In this document: in pieces, positions 22,739-32,478 of the stretch | Layout of the letters: every line of letters starts with the position of its first letter | How positions within the stretch are numbered: position 1 is the first letter of the stretch | Assembly (NCBI GenBank): GCA_950022655.1 | Contig: OX465583.1 | Coordinates: 17,783,318-17,847,317 of the forward strand | Source of the DNA: Alentia gelatinosa | Lineage: Eukaryota; Annelida; Polychaeta; Phyllodocida; Polynoidae | Direction: 5' to 3' | DNA length: 64,000 nt | Notes under the pieces: generated by a model | The model's database searches: none | What the model was told of the DNA's origin: nothing | Seen by the model: the letters and a program-made list of their open reading frames with translations, nothing else | Position numbers and translations under genes: made by a program

Positions 22739-23725
22739 TCAGAGTTGATTATTTACCTCACCGCTTTGTTGCAGTTTGTTGAGGTAAAGGGTTATCTCCT
22801 CGTTATGCTGGGTAGTGAGGTTCGTGGGAACCTCCTTGTAGAAGGCTGGGTCGGAGAGTTGACGTTCGCCCTCCTTCACATAGTCTGAACGATTTTGGAT
22901 TACCAGTTTACTGCCTTTATTGGCTGGTTTAATAACAATAGAGTGGTTCTCTGGAAGGGCCTTAATGCTGTTTTTTTCATCTTTATCTAAATTTTGGATT
23001 ACCAGTTTACCGCCTTTATCAGCTGGTTTAATAACAATAGAGAGGTTCTCTGTAAGGGCCTTAATGCTGTTTTTTTCATCTTTATCTAAATTTTGGTTAT
23101 GAGGTGCTGTAACAAAAGTTTTGTTAAGGTCGGTTTCATTCGCTAAGATAAAGGCTCTCAGAGGGATAGCGATAATATTGGGTTGCCAATTACTGTTCTT
23201 CTTAATAATCTTCGATTTTTCAATGGCAGCCAAAACGGGATCGTCACTGTGGGTAACTTGGTCTATGTCTGAGTCTTCATTAGAGCTTGAAGTGATACCA
23301 TCTACATGGGTCTGGTGGGTCTGACCATTCTTAGGATAAAAGTAGGTCCTGATTTTGCGGTGGAATGCATCTAAATCCCTACTGAGGTCAGCCAAATGTG
23401 GCTCACCAGAGGTAGGGCAGAAGTTGAGGCCCTTTTCCAACAGTGACAGTTCCATTGGGCTGAGGTAGTGTTCCGAAAGGTTAACAACCGAGGAGGTCTT
23501 AGAAGTATTGGGTTTCGGTAATCTTATTACGACAGACCAATAACGGGCACTATTGTTATTGTGATTAGAGTCATCAAAGCCAACATGGTGCAGGTGTCCA
23601 AAAGATGGCTGGCTGTGGGGGAAGATGAGGAACAGTACCCATGGTGCCAAGGGTGGGGTGGATGGGTAATGTTGGGGCGGGTCTGTGGAAAAAAAAAGTT
23701 TTCCAGTAATTAGGAAAACATTCAT
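22739..23725 (-). pseudogene. Penelope-like N-terminal and RT entry region with internal duplication
   Basis: Encodes the front of a Penelope protein: VVNLSEHYLSPMELSLLEKG, then SIVIKPADKGGKLVIQNRSD, then ERQLSDPAFYKEV. A 33-residue block starting NLDKDEKNSIKAL occurs twice in tandem (about 22905-23100), with several substitutions between the copies, such as PADKGG versus PANKGS. It continues out of frame towards 22640 (AELYFLPKIHKGKTPPPG), which joins it to the RT frame. Confidence 0.85.
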
Positions 23726-24029
23726 AGTAGTTGTTATCCAAAAGCTAAAGTCCCAAATATATGGACATTGTTTTGGTAAACTTTGTGTTGTCTACTATTG
23801 GCCCTTATCATTTTCAGTACAAAAGACACTCAATGACATTAAGTATACTCACATATATTTACAAAGACTTGCAGCAATGGCTTGCCATAGCTCCCCACGC
23901 TGGTAGTTTCACATCCCTACACTTTTATGTTTTGGTTTCGCTTCTGCCTGACTCTACTATCTTGTAAGACACTATTCTGCACAACTGTGACTATTAGACT
24001 CTAATTACTCAATCAAACTGATTCCCATG
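23726..24029. other. Spacer between elements
   Basis: No gene or clear repeat. Overlapping short plus-strand frames here have no family features. Confidence 0.4.
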
Positions 24030-24660
24030 TTCACTTCAGTTTACTTTGTGGACCGGAAAACTTTAAGGTCTTAACAGATCTCAAGCCCCTGGTGACCCTG
24101 ATCAATGAGAAGGACATAGACAGAGCACCCTTGGGATGTCAATGTTTGTTGATGCGCATGCTCCACTTTAATGCGAAGGCTGAGTATGCACCTGGTAAGA
24201 TGATGGGGATATCCGATGCGCTTTCACGAAGCCCTAAGTGGGATAATGCAACTGTGACAGACACAGAGGTTGCAATACATGTGGCCATGGTAGAGGAGAG
24301 TCTTCCCATGTCCGACCACCGGATGGCAGAGCTTCAGAAGGCGACACACGATGATGATGTCCTCCGAGCCACAAGTGTGTATGCCCTGGCTGGATGGCCG
24401 AAGTACAAACAGGACATCCCAAACAAGCTGAGACAGCTCTTCAATGTGAGAGGAAGCCTATCATTTAGTAATGGTCTACTGACTTACAGCAACAGGATCA
24501 TCGTCCCAGAAAAGATGAGACCCAATATTCTCGAAAAGATACACCAAGCCCAACAGGGTATCACAAAATGCCTTAAATGAGCAAAGGAGTCTGTGGTGGC
24601 CTGGTATTGCCAAGGATGTGAAAGATATTGTCACCACTTGTGACCATTGTCAAACCTATA
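24030..24660 (+). pseudogene. Ty3/gypsy RNase H end and integrase start
   Basis: Encodes the end of a gypsy RNase H (NFKVLTDLKPLVTL; APLGCQCLLMRML) and the connection (EYAPGKMMGISDALSRSP). The integrase zinc domain follows: IHQAQQGITKCL, then after a frame change near 24580, SLWWPGIAKDVKDIV and CDHCQTYR. The DDE core is missing, and about 200 bp later comes an LTR. It is an internally deleted element, or an RNA-mediated recombinant, related to the plus-strand gypsy at 15604-18977. Confidence 0.85.
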
Positions 24661-24870
24661 GGGTGGAAATATTCCATTTGGTGACTTTGACCTTGATCAA
24701 AATCAAGATGGTGACAAAAGCTAATGACTCTATGGTGTCTCAATACATTTGCCAAACATCTTAGAAGAAATCAAGAGGTAAAAAAACTCTGTATCTGAAG
24801 TTATCTAAGAGAAACATAAAGACTCTTGTTTAGTCCAAAGAAAGGAAGTTTTGATGAAAGGGAGATGTTG

Positions 24871-25015
24871 TGTAGTGGCGGGATTTCTCTGAAACGTTAT
24901 CCAGCACTAGGGCGCCCCCTACAGTGTATCTGGGCTACTAAGTATAATAAACAGTCAAGGCTGGCGATCTCTAATGCAGGCTGCTTCTGAGTTATCCACT
25001 AATCGAAACCCTACA
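24871..25015 (+). mobile_element. Probable 3' LTR of the deleted gypsy element
   Basis: Begins TGTAGTGGCGGG just after a purine-rich stretch (GATGAAAGGGAGATG) and ends CGAAACCCTACA. The 145-bp length is close to the 152-bp LTR of the complete element at 32224. It contains AATAAA near 24939. No second copy exists in the window for comparison. Confidence 0.5.
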
Positions 25016-25530
25016 ATATACACAAGTTTGTGACAGAGAGGCGTGAGAGTGAGAATCTCGTGGAGAGAAAAACTCTAACCTGCTCTTCTTTTTTGTAGAT
25101 CTCTTATGATATATTTTGAGCCATGCCAAAATCAAAGATTGTTTTGTCCTATAGTTTTAAGATCATCAAGTTTTGCTGGTTGTCGTAAAGCCTATAAACA
25201 CACCACCTGTAGGAGTCGTATTGCACTAGAGAGAGGAGGAGGTGGGGGTCGGGGGGTCGGGGGGTCGGGGGAGAGGCAGCTTTTTGTATTTCCTTTCTGG
25301 GGCAACTTTGGAGGTATTGTCGGGTCAGTCAGAATCATGTCGCTGTACACACTTCACAGACGCACTTCACAGACTTCGGGCATTACTACCATGGGGGTAA
25401 TGACCGACTGCCCGACCTTAAATCTTGTCGTTGTACGTACTTCACCGACTGGTCCCGATTCTCAGAAGGCTGCTTCATTAGCGTTAAAGACAAATGCTGG
25501 TAGTTGGGTGATTTCTAAATTCTATTGAGT
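25016..25530. other. No gene; short G-rich tandem repeat
   Basis: Non-coding. GGGGGTCG is repeated about three times at 25245-25273. An open frame at 25106-25528 crosses it and has no family features. Confidence 0.5.
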
Positions 25531-25532
25531 TT

Positions 25533-25885
25533 TGCAAATAACTCTGGATAATATAAGTTCCATATATCAGTAAATAGAAAATGCAAAAAAATGGCATGTC
25601 ACCATACTAAATTCTATGGGAGGGCCATCTGAAAATGTAAGTGCTTAACTAGTGGTGTCTATGGGAAAATGCAATATTTTGACTTCGTGGCTAGATGACA
25701 CTGATGTTCTATTGCTATATTTAAATAATTCTGGATTCTGATAGTTGGGAACATATACAAATGAGAAATGCTAAAAAATTATCATATCACCATGCTAACT
25801 TTTATGGTAAGGCCATCTGAAAAGATAAGTGCTTAACTATTGGTGTCTATGGGAAACTGCTACATTTTCATGATACCAGATGGCA
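25533..25885 (+). repeat. Two ~189-bp tandem monomers upstream of LINE ORF1
   Basis: Two similar units share CATATCACCATGCTAACTTT-like sequence, then GGCCATCTGAAAA, then AAGTGCTTAACTA and TGGTGTCTATGGGAAA. The units are offset by about 189 bp. Their position about 250 bp before the LINE ORF1 start suggests promoter monomers of the LINE 5' UTR. That is inference from location only. Confidence 0.65.
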
Positions 25886-26130
25886 GCACCAGTGTAAACT
25901 GAGTAGCAACAGGGGGACCAGCGGTACCTACCCGCATTTGTCTTTAATGTTTATAGATCTGTTTGATAGATATATGAGTAGTATACACCAATTTGTAGGA
26001 GAGATCATATGAGCGATGGCGTGGTGAGGACGCACGGTAGTAGAGCAGCTGCATAAATTCTAAACATATCGGGTTTTAAACTGTAAACAAGGCAAAATAC
26101 ACAACGTCGTAAAATTGTGAAAACATCGTG

Positions 26131-27486
26131 ATGGGACTCAACAGAGGTAGAGGAAGGAGGGACAACTCTGCTCCCAAGAAAACGGAAAACAAACAAGATG
26201 ATAATGAAGACTCCGTTGTCGAACCCCCATTATCGCCCAAAGCATGTGCTGTCACGCAGCCGACTCTGACAGCTGAAGCATCAAATGAAGATATTATCAG
26301 AAAGGTAAATGAACTAGAGAGAAGAGTTGCCAAAAACGAAGATAACATTGCAAAAACCAGTGGCATACTAACAATGGTTGAAAAACGTCTTGAAAGTTCG
26401 GATAAACTACATTTAGAAGCCGCGGGTTTATTTGCAGAACTGAAAGGGAAAATCGTGAAGACGGAAAAAACTGTTGACGGCATCGAGGAAGCCATGAACC
26501 AGCTTGACACGGAAGTGACAGAGGCAACATACACAGCCAACGAATTCGCCATAAAGGTTGAATCGGTAGAAGAAAAAATGCTACGGTTTGATAACGCTCA
26601 GAAAAAGAAGATTCTGATTGTTGATGGCATGCGTGAAGACCCACTGGAAAATATCCGTGATATTTTCGTCCAATTTGTCAATGACCTAGGGGTCCAACTG
26701 AAGCCGGCCGACATAGACGCTACTTATAGACGAGGTCAACCGGACCAAAGCAAAACAAGAACACGGTCGGTCGTAGTGGAGTTTGTAAACCACACTTCCA
26801 AGGTCCACATCTTCAAAAATATCAAGAACATCAGACAACTACCAAGATGGAGTAAACTACAACTATCTGACGACCTGACAATCGAAGAACGACGTATGAA
26901 CAAAGACCTACGCGCTATACAAGCGGTCGCCAGAGGCAAACGTATCAAGTGTTCAGTGCGAGGGACTAGCAACCGAATCCAAGACACAACATACACGTAC
27001 GGTCAGATAGAAAACTTACCAAACGGACTTGACATTGGGAGTGTAAAAACGGTAGAAACGGACCACGGAATTGCATTCCAAAGCAAACACGCTCCACTTT
27101 CAAACCTCTACCCGGCTAGATTCACGTACCAGGGTAAGAAATTTGAATCTTCCGAACAATGTTACCAATTTCGTATGGCAGACTGTATGGGTCAAACTGA
27201 GGCAGCGAAAAAGATTTATGGTTCGATCGATCCCTACGAGGTAAAGCAACTCGGAAATAAGATCAAGAAAACAAAGGAACGGGAGGATAAGCAAGAACAT
27301 GAAATGTTCCAGATTCTAATCTCTAAATTCTCTCAAAACGCACAGCTGTGTGACACACTTCTAAATACAGGTGGAAAATCCTTATTTGAAGCTACCAGAG
27401 ACCCAGTGTGGGGCTGTGGTTACCATCTGGGTGAGGTCAACAAAATAAAAGCTGTCGGGCAACCTCATGGGCACCATCCTGTCTAA
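26131..27486 (+). CDS. LINE ORF1 protein with C-terminal NADAR domain
   Basis: An intact 451-codon frame; I chose the ATG at 26131 over the in-frame GTG at 26128. Residues 1-45 are basic and Ser/Pro-rich. Residues about 50-155 are heptad-rich (IIRKVNELERRVAKNEDNI), so a coiled coil. Residues about 160-235 (KKKILIVDGMREDP to IFKNIKNI) resemble the RRM-like core of LINE ORF1 proteins, and about 240-300 the C-terminal RNA-binding part. Residues about 312-446 read as a NADAR/YbiA-like domain: PLSNLYPARF, FESSEQCYQFRMAD, MFQILISKFSQNAQL and WGCGYHLGEVNK, in the family order. NADAR proteins are linked to NAD and ADP-ribose and have been reported to act on ADP-ribosylated guanine. ORF1 proteins coat the RNA. 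An esterase ORF and ORF2 follow on the same strand. Confidence 0.85.
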   Translation: MGLNRGRGRRDNSAPKKTENKQDDNEDSVVEPPLSPKACAVTQPTLTAEASNEDIIRKVNELERRVAKNEDNIAKTSGILTMVEKRLESSDKLHLEAAGLFAELKGKIVKTEKTVDGIEEAMNQLDTEVTEATYTANEFAIKVESVEEKMLRFDNAQKKKILIVDGMREDPLENIRDIFVQFVNDLGVQLKPADIDATYRRGQPDQSKTRTRSVVVEFVNHTSKVHIFKNIKNIRQLPRWSKLQLSDDLTIEERRMNKDLRAIQAVARGKRIKCSVRGTSNRIQDTTYTYGQIENLPNGLDIGSVKTVETDHGIAFQSKHAPLSNLYPARFTYQGKKFESSEQCYQFRMADCMGQTEAAKKIYGSIDPYEVKQLGNKIKKTKEREDKQEHEMFQILISKFSQNAQLCDTLLNTGGKSLFEATRDPVWGCGYHLGEVNKIKAVGQPHGHHPV

Positions 27487-27682
27487 AGTTAGAGATCACC
27501 TAAATGTAGACAAAAGCGACGATATAATAACCTAGGGTAATTAAAATCAGCAACTACTATGGCGGCAAACTTCCAGATAACCTATCCAACCAAACTGGAC
27601 AAAGAAATAAATAAACTTGAAGATATACTGATAAGAACCTGGACACCGTTACCGCAAAATGTCATTATCGGTGATTCGAGAG

Positions 27683-28208
27683 GTCGAAAATCACGAAATG
27701 GCAGCAAATGGGTTATATTTTGAATATCTTAAAAAATCCTTCTTGGAAAATAGTTTCAATAGTTTTCACACGTCTAGGGAATTGTATGGCACAGTCCAGA
27801 ACCTTAAAACCAGACCTAACTCCAATATTTATTAAAATATTGCAAAAAACCTGACTGTGTCAAGTCACGACACCAGCATAAAATCGTGCATAAAATAAAA
27901 TAAAAAAGTGGCAGAATACAATGAGTTTCACTGTTTTTAATGATTCACTTATATGCATCTTCCCACCATAAAAGGGTAGGTCTATATGGCTTCCTTCATA
28001 CTGAACTGAATTTGTGCTATTTTGCACGTAACGTGACGTGACGTTTTTATTTTCATATTAGCCCTGTGCTAAAGCTAATTATGCTAGTTAGTGTTCCCAA
28101 TTTTGCACATGAGTCCTCTAATATATAGAGATGATATTTGCAAAAGGAATTAATGATCCTCTCAGATTTGATTTTTGGTGTAGTTGCTGCTATTTCGTGA
28201 TTTTCGAC
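27683..28208. mobile_element. 526-bp non-autonomous TIR element, 6-bp TSD
   Basis: The left end is GTCGAAAATCACGAAATGGC. The right end is its inverted copy with one mismatch, giving terminal inverted repeats of about 25 bp. Direct CGAGAG copies flank it (27677-27682 and 28209-28214), and the esterase frame continues exactly across one copy of that site. It has no coding capacity. The superfamily is unresolved because 6-bp duplications are uncommon. Confidence 0.85.
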
Positions 28209-28940
28209 CGAGAGTGTCACGCCTTTATGAGTCCATTGCTGCTGCAAACACAAAGGCGCAAAGATTTAATGTCTTCGCAGTACCCGGTGCCAGCCCACAG
28301 GATTGCATTGTATTGGCAAGCAACCATTTAAAACGAAGCCCAAACGCGGTATTATTATATACCTATGCACAAACTCACTACGAATACGGACTGCTGCTAC
28401 GGGTGTAATATATGTATCATACGGCCGAGGTACTCCATAATTTCTTGTACAGGTCGCCTTTGGATCGGCCGTACGGAGTGCTTTGAAAGTAAAATAACGC
28501 AATCTGATTGGACGAGAGTTGGACAGAAAAGGGACAGCGGCAAATTTAAATATGGCGGTCGAATGGCATCGCTTCGATGACGGCAATATTTAGTGGTCAG
28601 TTATTGTGAACTACAGCATGTAGGACATTGAAATACAGAATCCACGCATGAATTATGGAATTACTCCGTAATACAGAAGGAATCATCGTGAAAAGCAATA
28701 TAACTGGTCTTAAGGACACTGAGAGTCAGTGTCTTGACTGCCGATAGGCACGGCAGTGGAAGCGGGATACAAAATGTAAACAAAGCAACAAAAAGTAAAG
28801 GAACAGAGAAGGACACATTGTTTAAACATAAAACTAAAATAATTCAGAATAGTTTTAAGTTCGTTTTTATATCCTGTATTGAAGGTCTCTACACTGGCGT
28901 TTTTTCCTTTTTTATTTAAAAAGAAATGCATAAAAATGTT

Positions 28941-29015
28941 CTGCCATGAGCGGGGATCGTACCCCAGACCACTCGAATTGGAAGCAAGCACCCTAACCAC
29001 TACACCACCAAGGTT
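28941..29015 (-). repeat. tRNA-like segment in repeat copy 1
   Basis: On the minus strand CCTTGGTGGTGTAGTGGTTA (A-box-like) is followed by a TTCCAAT loop region and GGTACGATCCCCG, a B box with one mismatch. Acceptor ends do not pair well, so I call this a tRNA-derived Pol III promoter and not a tRNA gene. The copy-2 equivalent is 30657-30731. Confidence 0.6.
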
Positions 29016-29301
29016 ATGTCGGGAATGAGGCCAGTTGTTATGTTTTATATCTTACTATTCACTCTCCAGGCACATATTCCCATACTCTTCACGATTTTAA
29101 AAATATGCTGGGTATGTAAAGAATGTGCTAGGAGAGTGTGTGACCGACTGCGCATGCACCATGGGTTAGGAATAAACATCCGGTTGATAATTTCTTGTAC
29201 AGGGTGCCTTTCGAAGTAAACTTGACAGAGAGGGAGTGTGATTAACGGCCAATTACGGTAAAATTAGACTATTTACGGGCAATTTAAGGCATATAATAAT
29301 A

Positions 29302-29447
29302 GGAGAACAATGTGATTATACTTGTACTCCATGATTACCTCTTTCAGATCGGTCAAAATACCCACCTCCGTCTACGACGTCGGTGGGTATTTTGACCGAT
29401 CTGAAAGTCGGTAATCATTCCGTACAAGTATAATAACATAGTTCTCC
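29302..29447. repeat. 146-bp palindrome, copy 1
   Basis: Outer arms GGAGAACAATGTGATTATAC and the mirrored GTATAATAACATAGTTCTCC enclose an inner near-perfect stem (TTCAGATCGGTCAAAATACC with its complement). The two arms are about 70 bp. It marks the right end of the 1.1-kb repeat. Confidence 0.85.
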
Positions 29448-30064
29448 CATAATCTATATCATGGCCGGAACATGCAACATTACTCACAAAAACCAAAAGA
29501 CTAAAAATATCGAATTTCACTGGAAGTCTACTGACTCTCTAGTCCAACATATATTATCGTACGCAGAAACCGGACATAAATGGCTTCGTGAAAATTTTCC
29601 AAATTCCCGGTTTGTAATCTGCCCACTCACGGGCATTGACTTATTTAAGTGTGTAAAAAACGTCTCTGAGGAGGAACAACAAATTGTCAACTGCGCAATC
29701 CCTGCGATAAACAGAAAACTGATCGAAACAAATTATGACAATTTGAAGATATGCCAACCATGGCTGGCAAACCACGTCCACAAGCACAGGCGAGGGAAAA
29801 TAAAGGAACACTACGAACTCCTACAACCCGATGGCATACACCCTACGACCCAATTACTGGACTTATGGGCCCATGACCTACTAATGAGTTTTGAAAAAAA
29901 CATACCAGTTCTGTCAGGTCATTGGTAGAAAAGACCTACACTTGCAAACGTTGACTCGGGCTAAATTGGCAAGTTGGCAGTTGTTAGTTACAATAGCCAA
30001 CAGACACCAGTTGCACCCGTTGTCTCACATCATTAAACTTAAACTAAATTGTGGGATTATTATC

Positions 30065-31166
30065 ATTATTATATACCTATGCACAAACTCACTACGAATA
30101 CGGACTGCTGCTTCGGGTATAATATTTGTAGCATATGGCCGAGGTACTCCATAATTTCTTGTACAGCTCGCCTTTGAATGGGTCATACGGAGTGCTTTCA
30201 ACGTGAAATGACGCAATCTGATTGGACGAGAGTTTAACAGAAATGGGTCAGCGGGAAATTTAAAAATGGCGGACGGATGACATCGCTTCGATTACGGGAA
30301 TATTTAGTGGCCAGTTATCGTGAACTATGGCATGTAGGACATTCAAATACAGAATACAAACATGAATTATGGAATTACTCCCAAATACAAAAGGAATCAT
30401 TATAAAAACCATCATAACTGATCTTATAGACACTTAGAGTCAGTGTCTTGACTGCCGATAGGCACGGCAGTGGAAGCGGGATACAAAATGTAAACAAAGC
30501 AACAAAAAGTAAAGGAACAGAGAAGGACACATTGTTTAAACATAAAACTAAAATAATTCAGAATAGATTTTAAGTTCGTTTTTATATCCTGTATTGAAGG
30601 TCTCTACACTGGCGTTTTTTCCTTTTTTATTTAAAAAGAAAAGCATAAAAATGTTATGCCATGAGCGGGGATCGTACCCCAGACCACTCGAATTGGAAGC
30701 AAGCACCCTAACCACTACACCACCAAGGTTGTGTCAGGAATGAGGCCAGTTGTTATGTTTTATATCTTACTATTCACTCTCCAGGCACATATTCCCATAC
30801 TCTTCACGATTTTAAAAATATGCTGGGTATGTAAAGAATGTGCTAGGAGAGTGTGTGACCGACTGCGCATGCACCATGGGTTAGGAATAAACATCCGGTT
30901 GATAATTTCTTGTACAGGGTGCCTTTCGAAGTAAACTTGACAGAGAGGGAGTGTGATTAACGGCCAATTACGGTAAAATTAGACTATTTACGGGCAATTT
31001 AAGGCATATAATAATAGGAGAACAATGTGATTATACTTGTACTCCATGATTACCTCTTTCAGATCAGTCAAAATACCCACCTCCGTCTCCGACGTCGGTG
31101 GGTATTTTGACCGATCTGAAAGTCGGTAATCATTCCGTACAAGTATAATAACATAGTTCTCCCATA
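30065..31166 (+). repeat. 1.1-kb repeat, copy 2
   Basis: Same length and orientation as copy 1 at 28351. It lies between the esterase ORF end and ORF2 of the same LINE. Its last 730 bp are nearly identical to copy 1, including the tRNA-like segment and the palindrome at 31017-31162. No clear target duplication could be fixed at either end. Confidence 0.85.
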
Positions 31167-31342
31167 CTACTACCAGTTATATTGTTACTTTGCTATATTC
31201 TTTATTTTTTGTTGCCATCGTGTAATTCTAGGGGTACACAAATGTCCATATGTTGTTTTCATGAAATTGATGAGACAAAACTTTGTTGCTCAACAATAGG
31301 GGAGACTAAATTGAACGTGTTATGTTACGATTATGAAGAGAT

Positions 31343-32223
31343 ATGACGAGTATGTTTAAAGTCGATGACACAGGCGCAAAAAAGGGGCTGAAATTTTTCT
31401 ATGCAAACTTATGTAGCCTACGGGCAAAATATGAATCCTTAGTGCTAGAAACAAGAGACAAGTCATGGGATATAGTCTCGGTCTCTGAAACATGGCTAAC
31501 TGAAAATGATAAACTAAATGAATATAATCTCCCAGGATATAGCTTTTATAGAGTAGACCGTTCTTGGAAGGAAAAGGAGACCGACCTAAAACCCAAAATA
31601 GGAGGAGGCATTGGAGTGTATATTAGACAAGATCTAGGAATTGATGTACAATGCTATAAATACCTCAACACAAGTAATAGACATATTGAAATCCAGGTTA
31701 TTAAGTTGAAACGTAAATATGCAAAAGATGTGATCTTCATAAATGTGTATAGACCTACCGGTGGTAACAAAGAACTATTCAAAACCCTGTTGATGGAAAA
31801 ATTGATGGACTTAGAACAAATAAATATTGATGTCTTAATCATGGGAGATTTTAATATAAATGTGTTAGAACAATCACCAGAAGTGACAAATTTTATTTCG
31901 GATATGAAACAACTGGGGTTCTATCAATTAATTACTAACTACACACGTTTTAGTAAAAATAGCACCTCTATTGACTTAATATTTACGAACACTAATGATG
32001 TAAACTTAGCTGGGGTGCTAGATCTTGCCTTCAGTGACCATCAGGCCATATTTATTATAAAGAAAAAAACACAACAGCATAAGGAAACAAAGGAATTTAG
32101 AGGTAGATCATATATAAACTATAATCTAACAGCATTGAAGCATCATCTACTAAATTGGAATTGGGAAATGTTCTATCAAACTAAAAATCTGGAGTCATTG
32201 ATAAAATAGTTTATTGAGGCCTG
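31343..32223 (+). pseudogene. LINE ORF2 endonuclease domain, truncated
   Basis: An APE-type endonuclease: NLCSLRAKYESL, SVSETWLTEND (metal-binding Glu), GGGIGVYIRQDLG, VIFINVYRPTGG, LIMGDFNINVL (Asp and Asn of the GDFN block), IDLIFTN and FSDHQAIFI (closing SDH). All key residues are present. The frame hits a stop at 32207-32209, and gypsy insertion at 32224 follows. I do not recognise LINE sequence after the gypsy, so the reverse transcriptase part appears lost. It is the downstream ORF of the same LINE as ORF1 at 26131. Confidence 0.85.
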
Positions 32224-32375
32224 TGTAGTATTCCTACTGTACACTAGGCGGCGCCACCGTTACCGCACTACGTGAGAGACGTTTATGAGCGATAATACAC
32301 TTCTTCTATGAAAGCAATGCTACTGAGTTCAGTCTTATGTCCATAGCCTAAATCACACCATTTAAAGATATTACA
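32224..32375 (+). repeat. 5' LTR of the gypsy element
   Basis: Starts TGTAGTATTCCT and ends AAGATATTACA. 152 bp, identical to the 3' LTR. Confidence 0.95.
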
Positions 32376-32376
32376 T

Positions 32377-32391
32377 TGGCGACTGAGGCTG
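32377..32391 (+). promoter_or_regulatory. Candidate primer binding site
   Basis: TGGCGACTGAGGCTG begins one base after the LTR. TGG is the usual first triplet of a tRNA-primed site. The tRNA is not identified. Confidence 0.5.
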
Positions 32392-32478
32392 TTAATCAAT
32401 GCAGGTATACTTTCCTGACTTCAAGGAACCCATTGGTGGTGAGTGGAACTGGCTGGACATAAAATTTGGCAGATTTTG

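Larger units (their letters stand above)
28351..29451 (+). repeat. 1.1-kb repeat, copy 1
   Basis: Starts ATTATTATATACCTATGC and ends GTTCTCCCATA. It interrupts the esterase ORF. Compared with the copy at 30065, the first ~370 bp differ at roughly 40-50 sites by eye, while the last ~730 bp differ at only about seven. It contains a minus-strand tRNA-like segment and ends with a 146-bp palindrome. A 67-codon frame at 29016-29219 is identical in both copies but has no recognisable features. Confidence 0.85.
27559..29928 (+). pseudogene. LINE SGNH/GDSL esterase ORF, split in three
   Basis: Starts 72 bp after ORF1 at the ATG 27559. Piece 1 (27559-27682) carries the nucleophile block VIIGDSR. Piece 2 (28209-28358) carries LYESIAAANTKAQRFN and VFAVPGASPQD, the second SGNH block. 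Piece 3 (29455-29928) carries MAGTCNIT (third block) and DGIHPT (catalytic Asp and His). A 526-bp TIR element lies between pieces 1 and 2; the 1.1-kb repeat lies between 2 and 3. Reading frame resumes after each insertion, so the ORF was intact when the insertions happened. CR1-type LINEs are known to encode esterase domains; here it sits in a separate ORF after the NADAR-bearing ORF1. Confidence 0.75.

Noticed and set aside
28941..29015. Possible tRNA gene
   Set aside because: The acceptor stem does not pair and the B box has a mismatch. It also recurs inside a mobile repeat, so it is tRNA-derived, not a tRNA gene.
29016..30934. Two identical 67-codon ORFs (29016-29219 and 30731-30934)
   Set aside because: Identical because the whole surrounding repeat module is nearly identical. 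No signature of coding selection and no recognisable domain.
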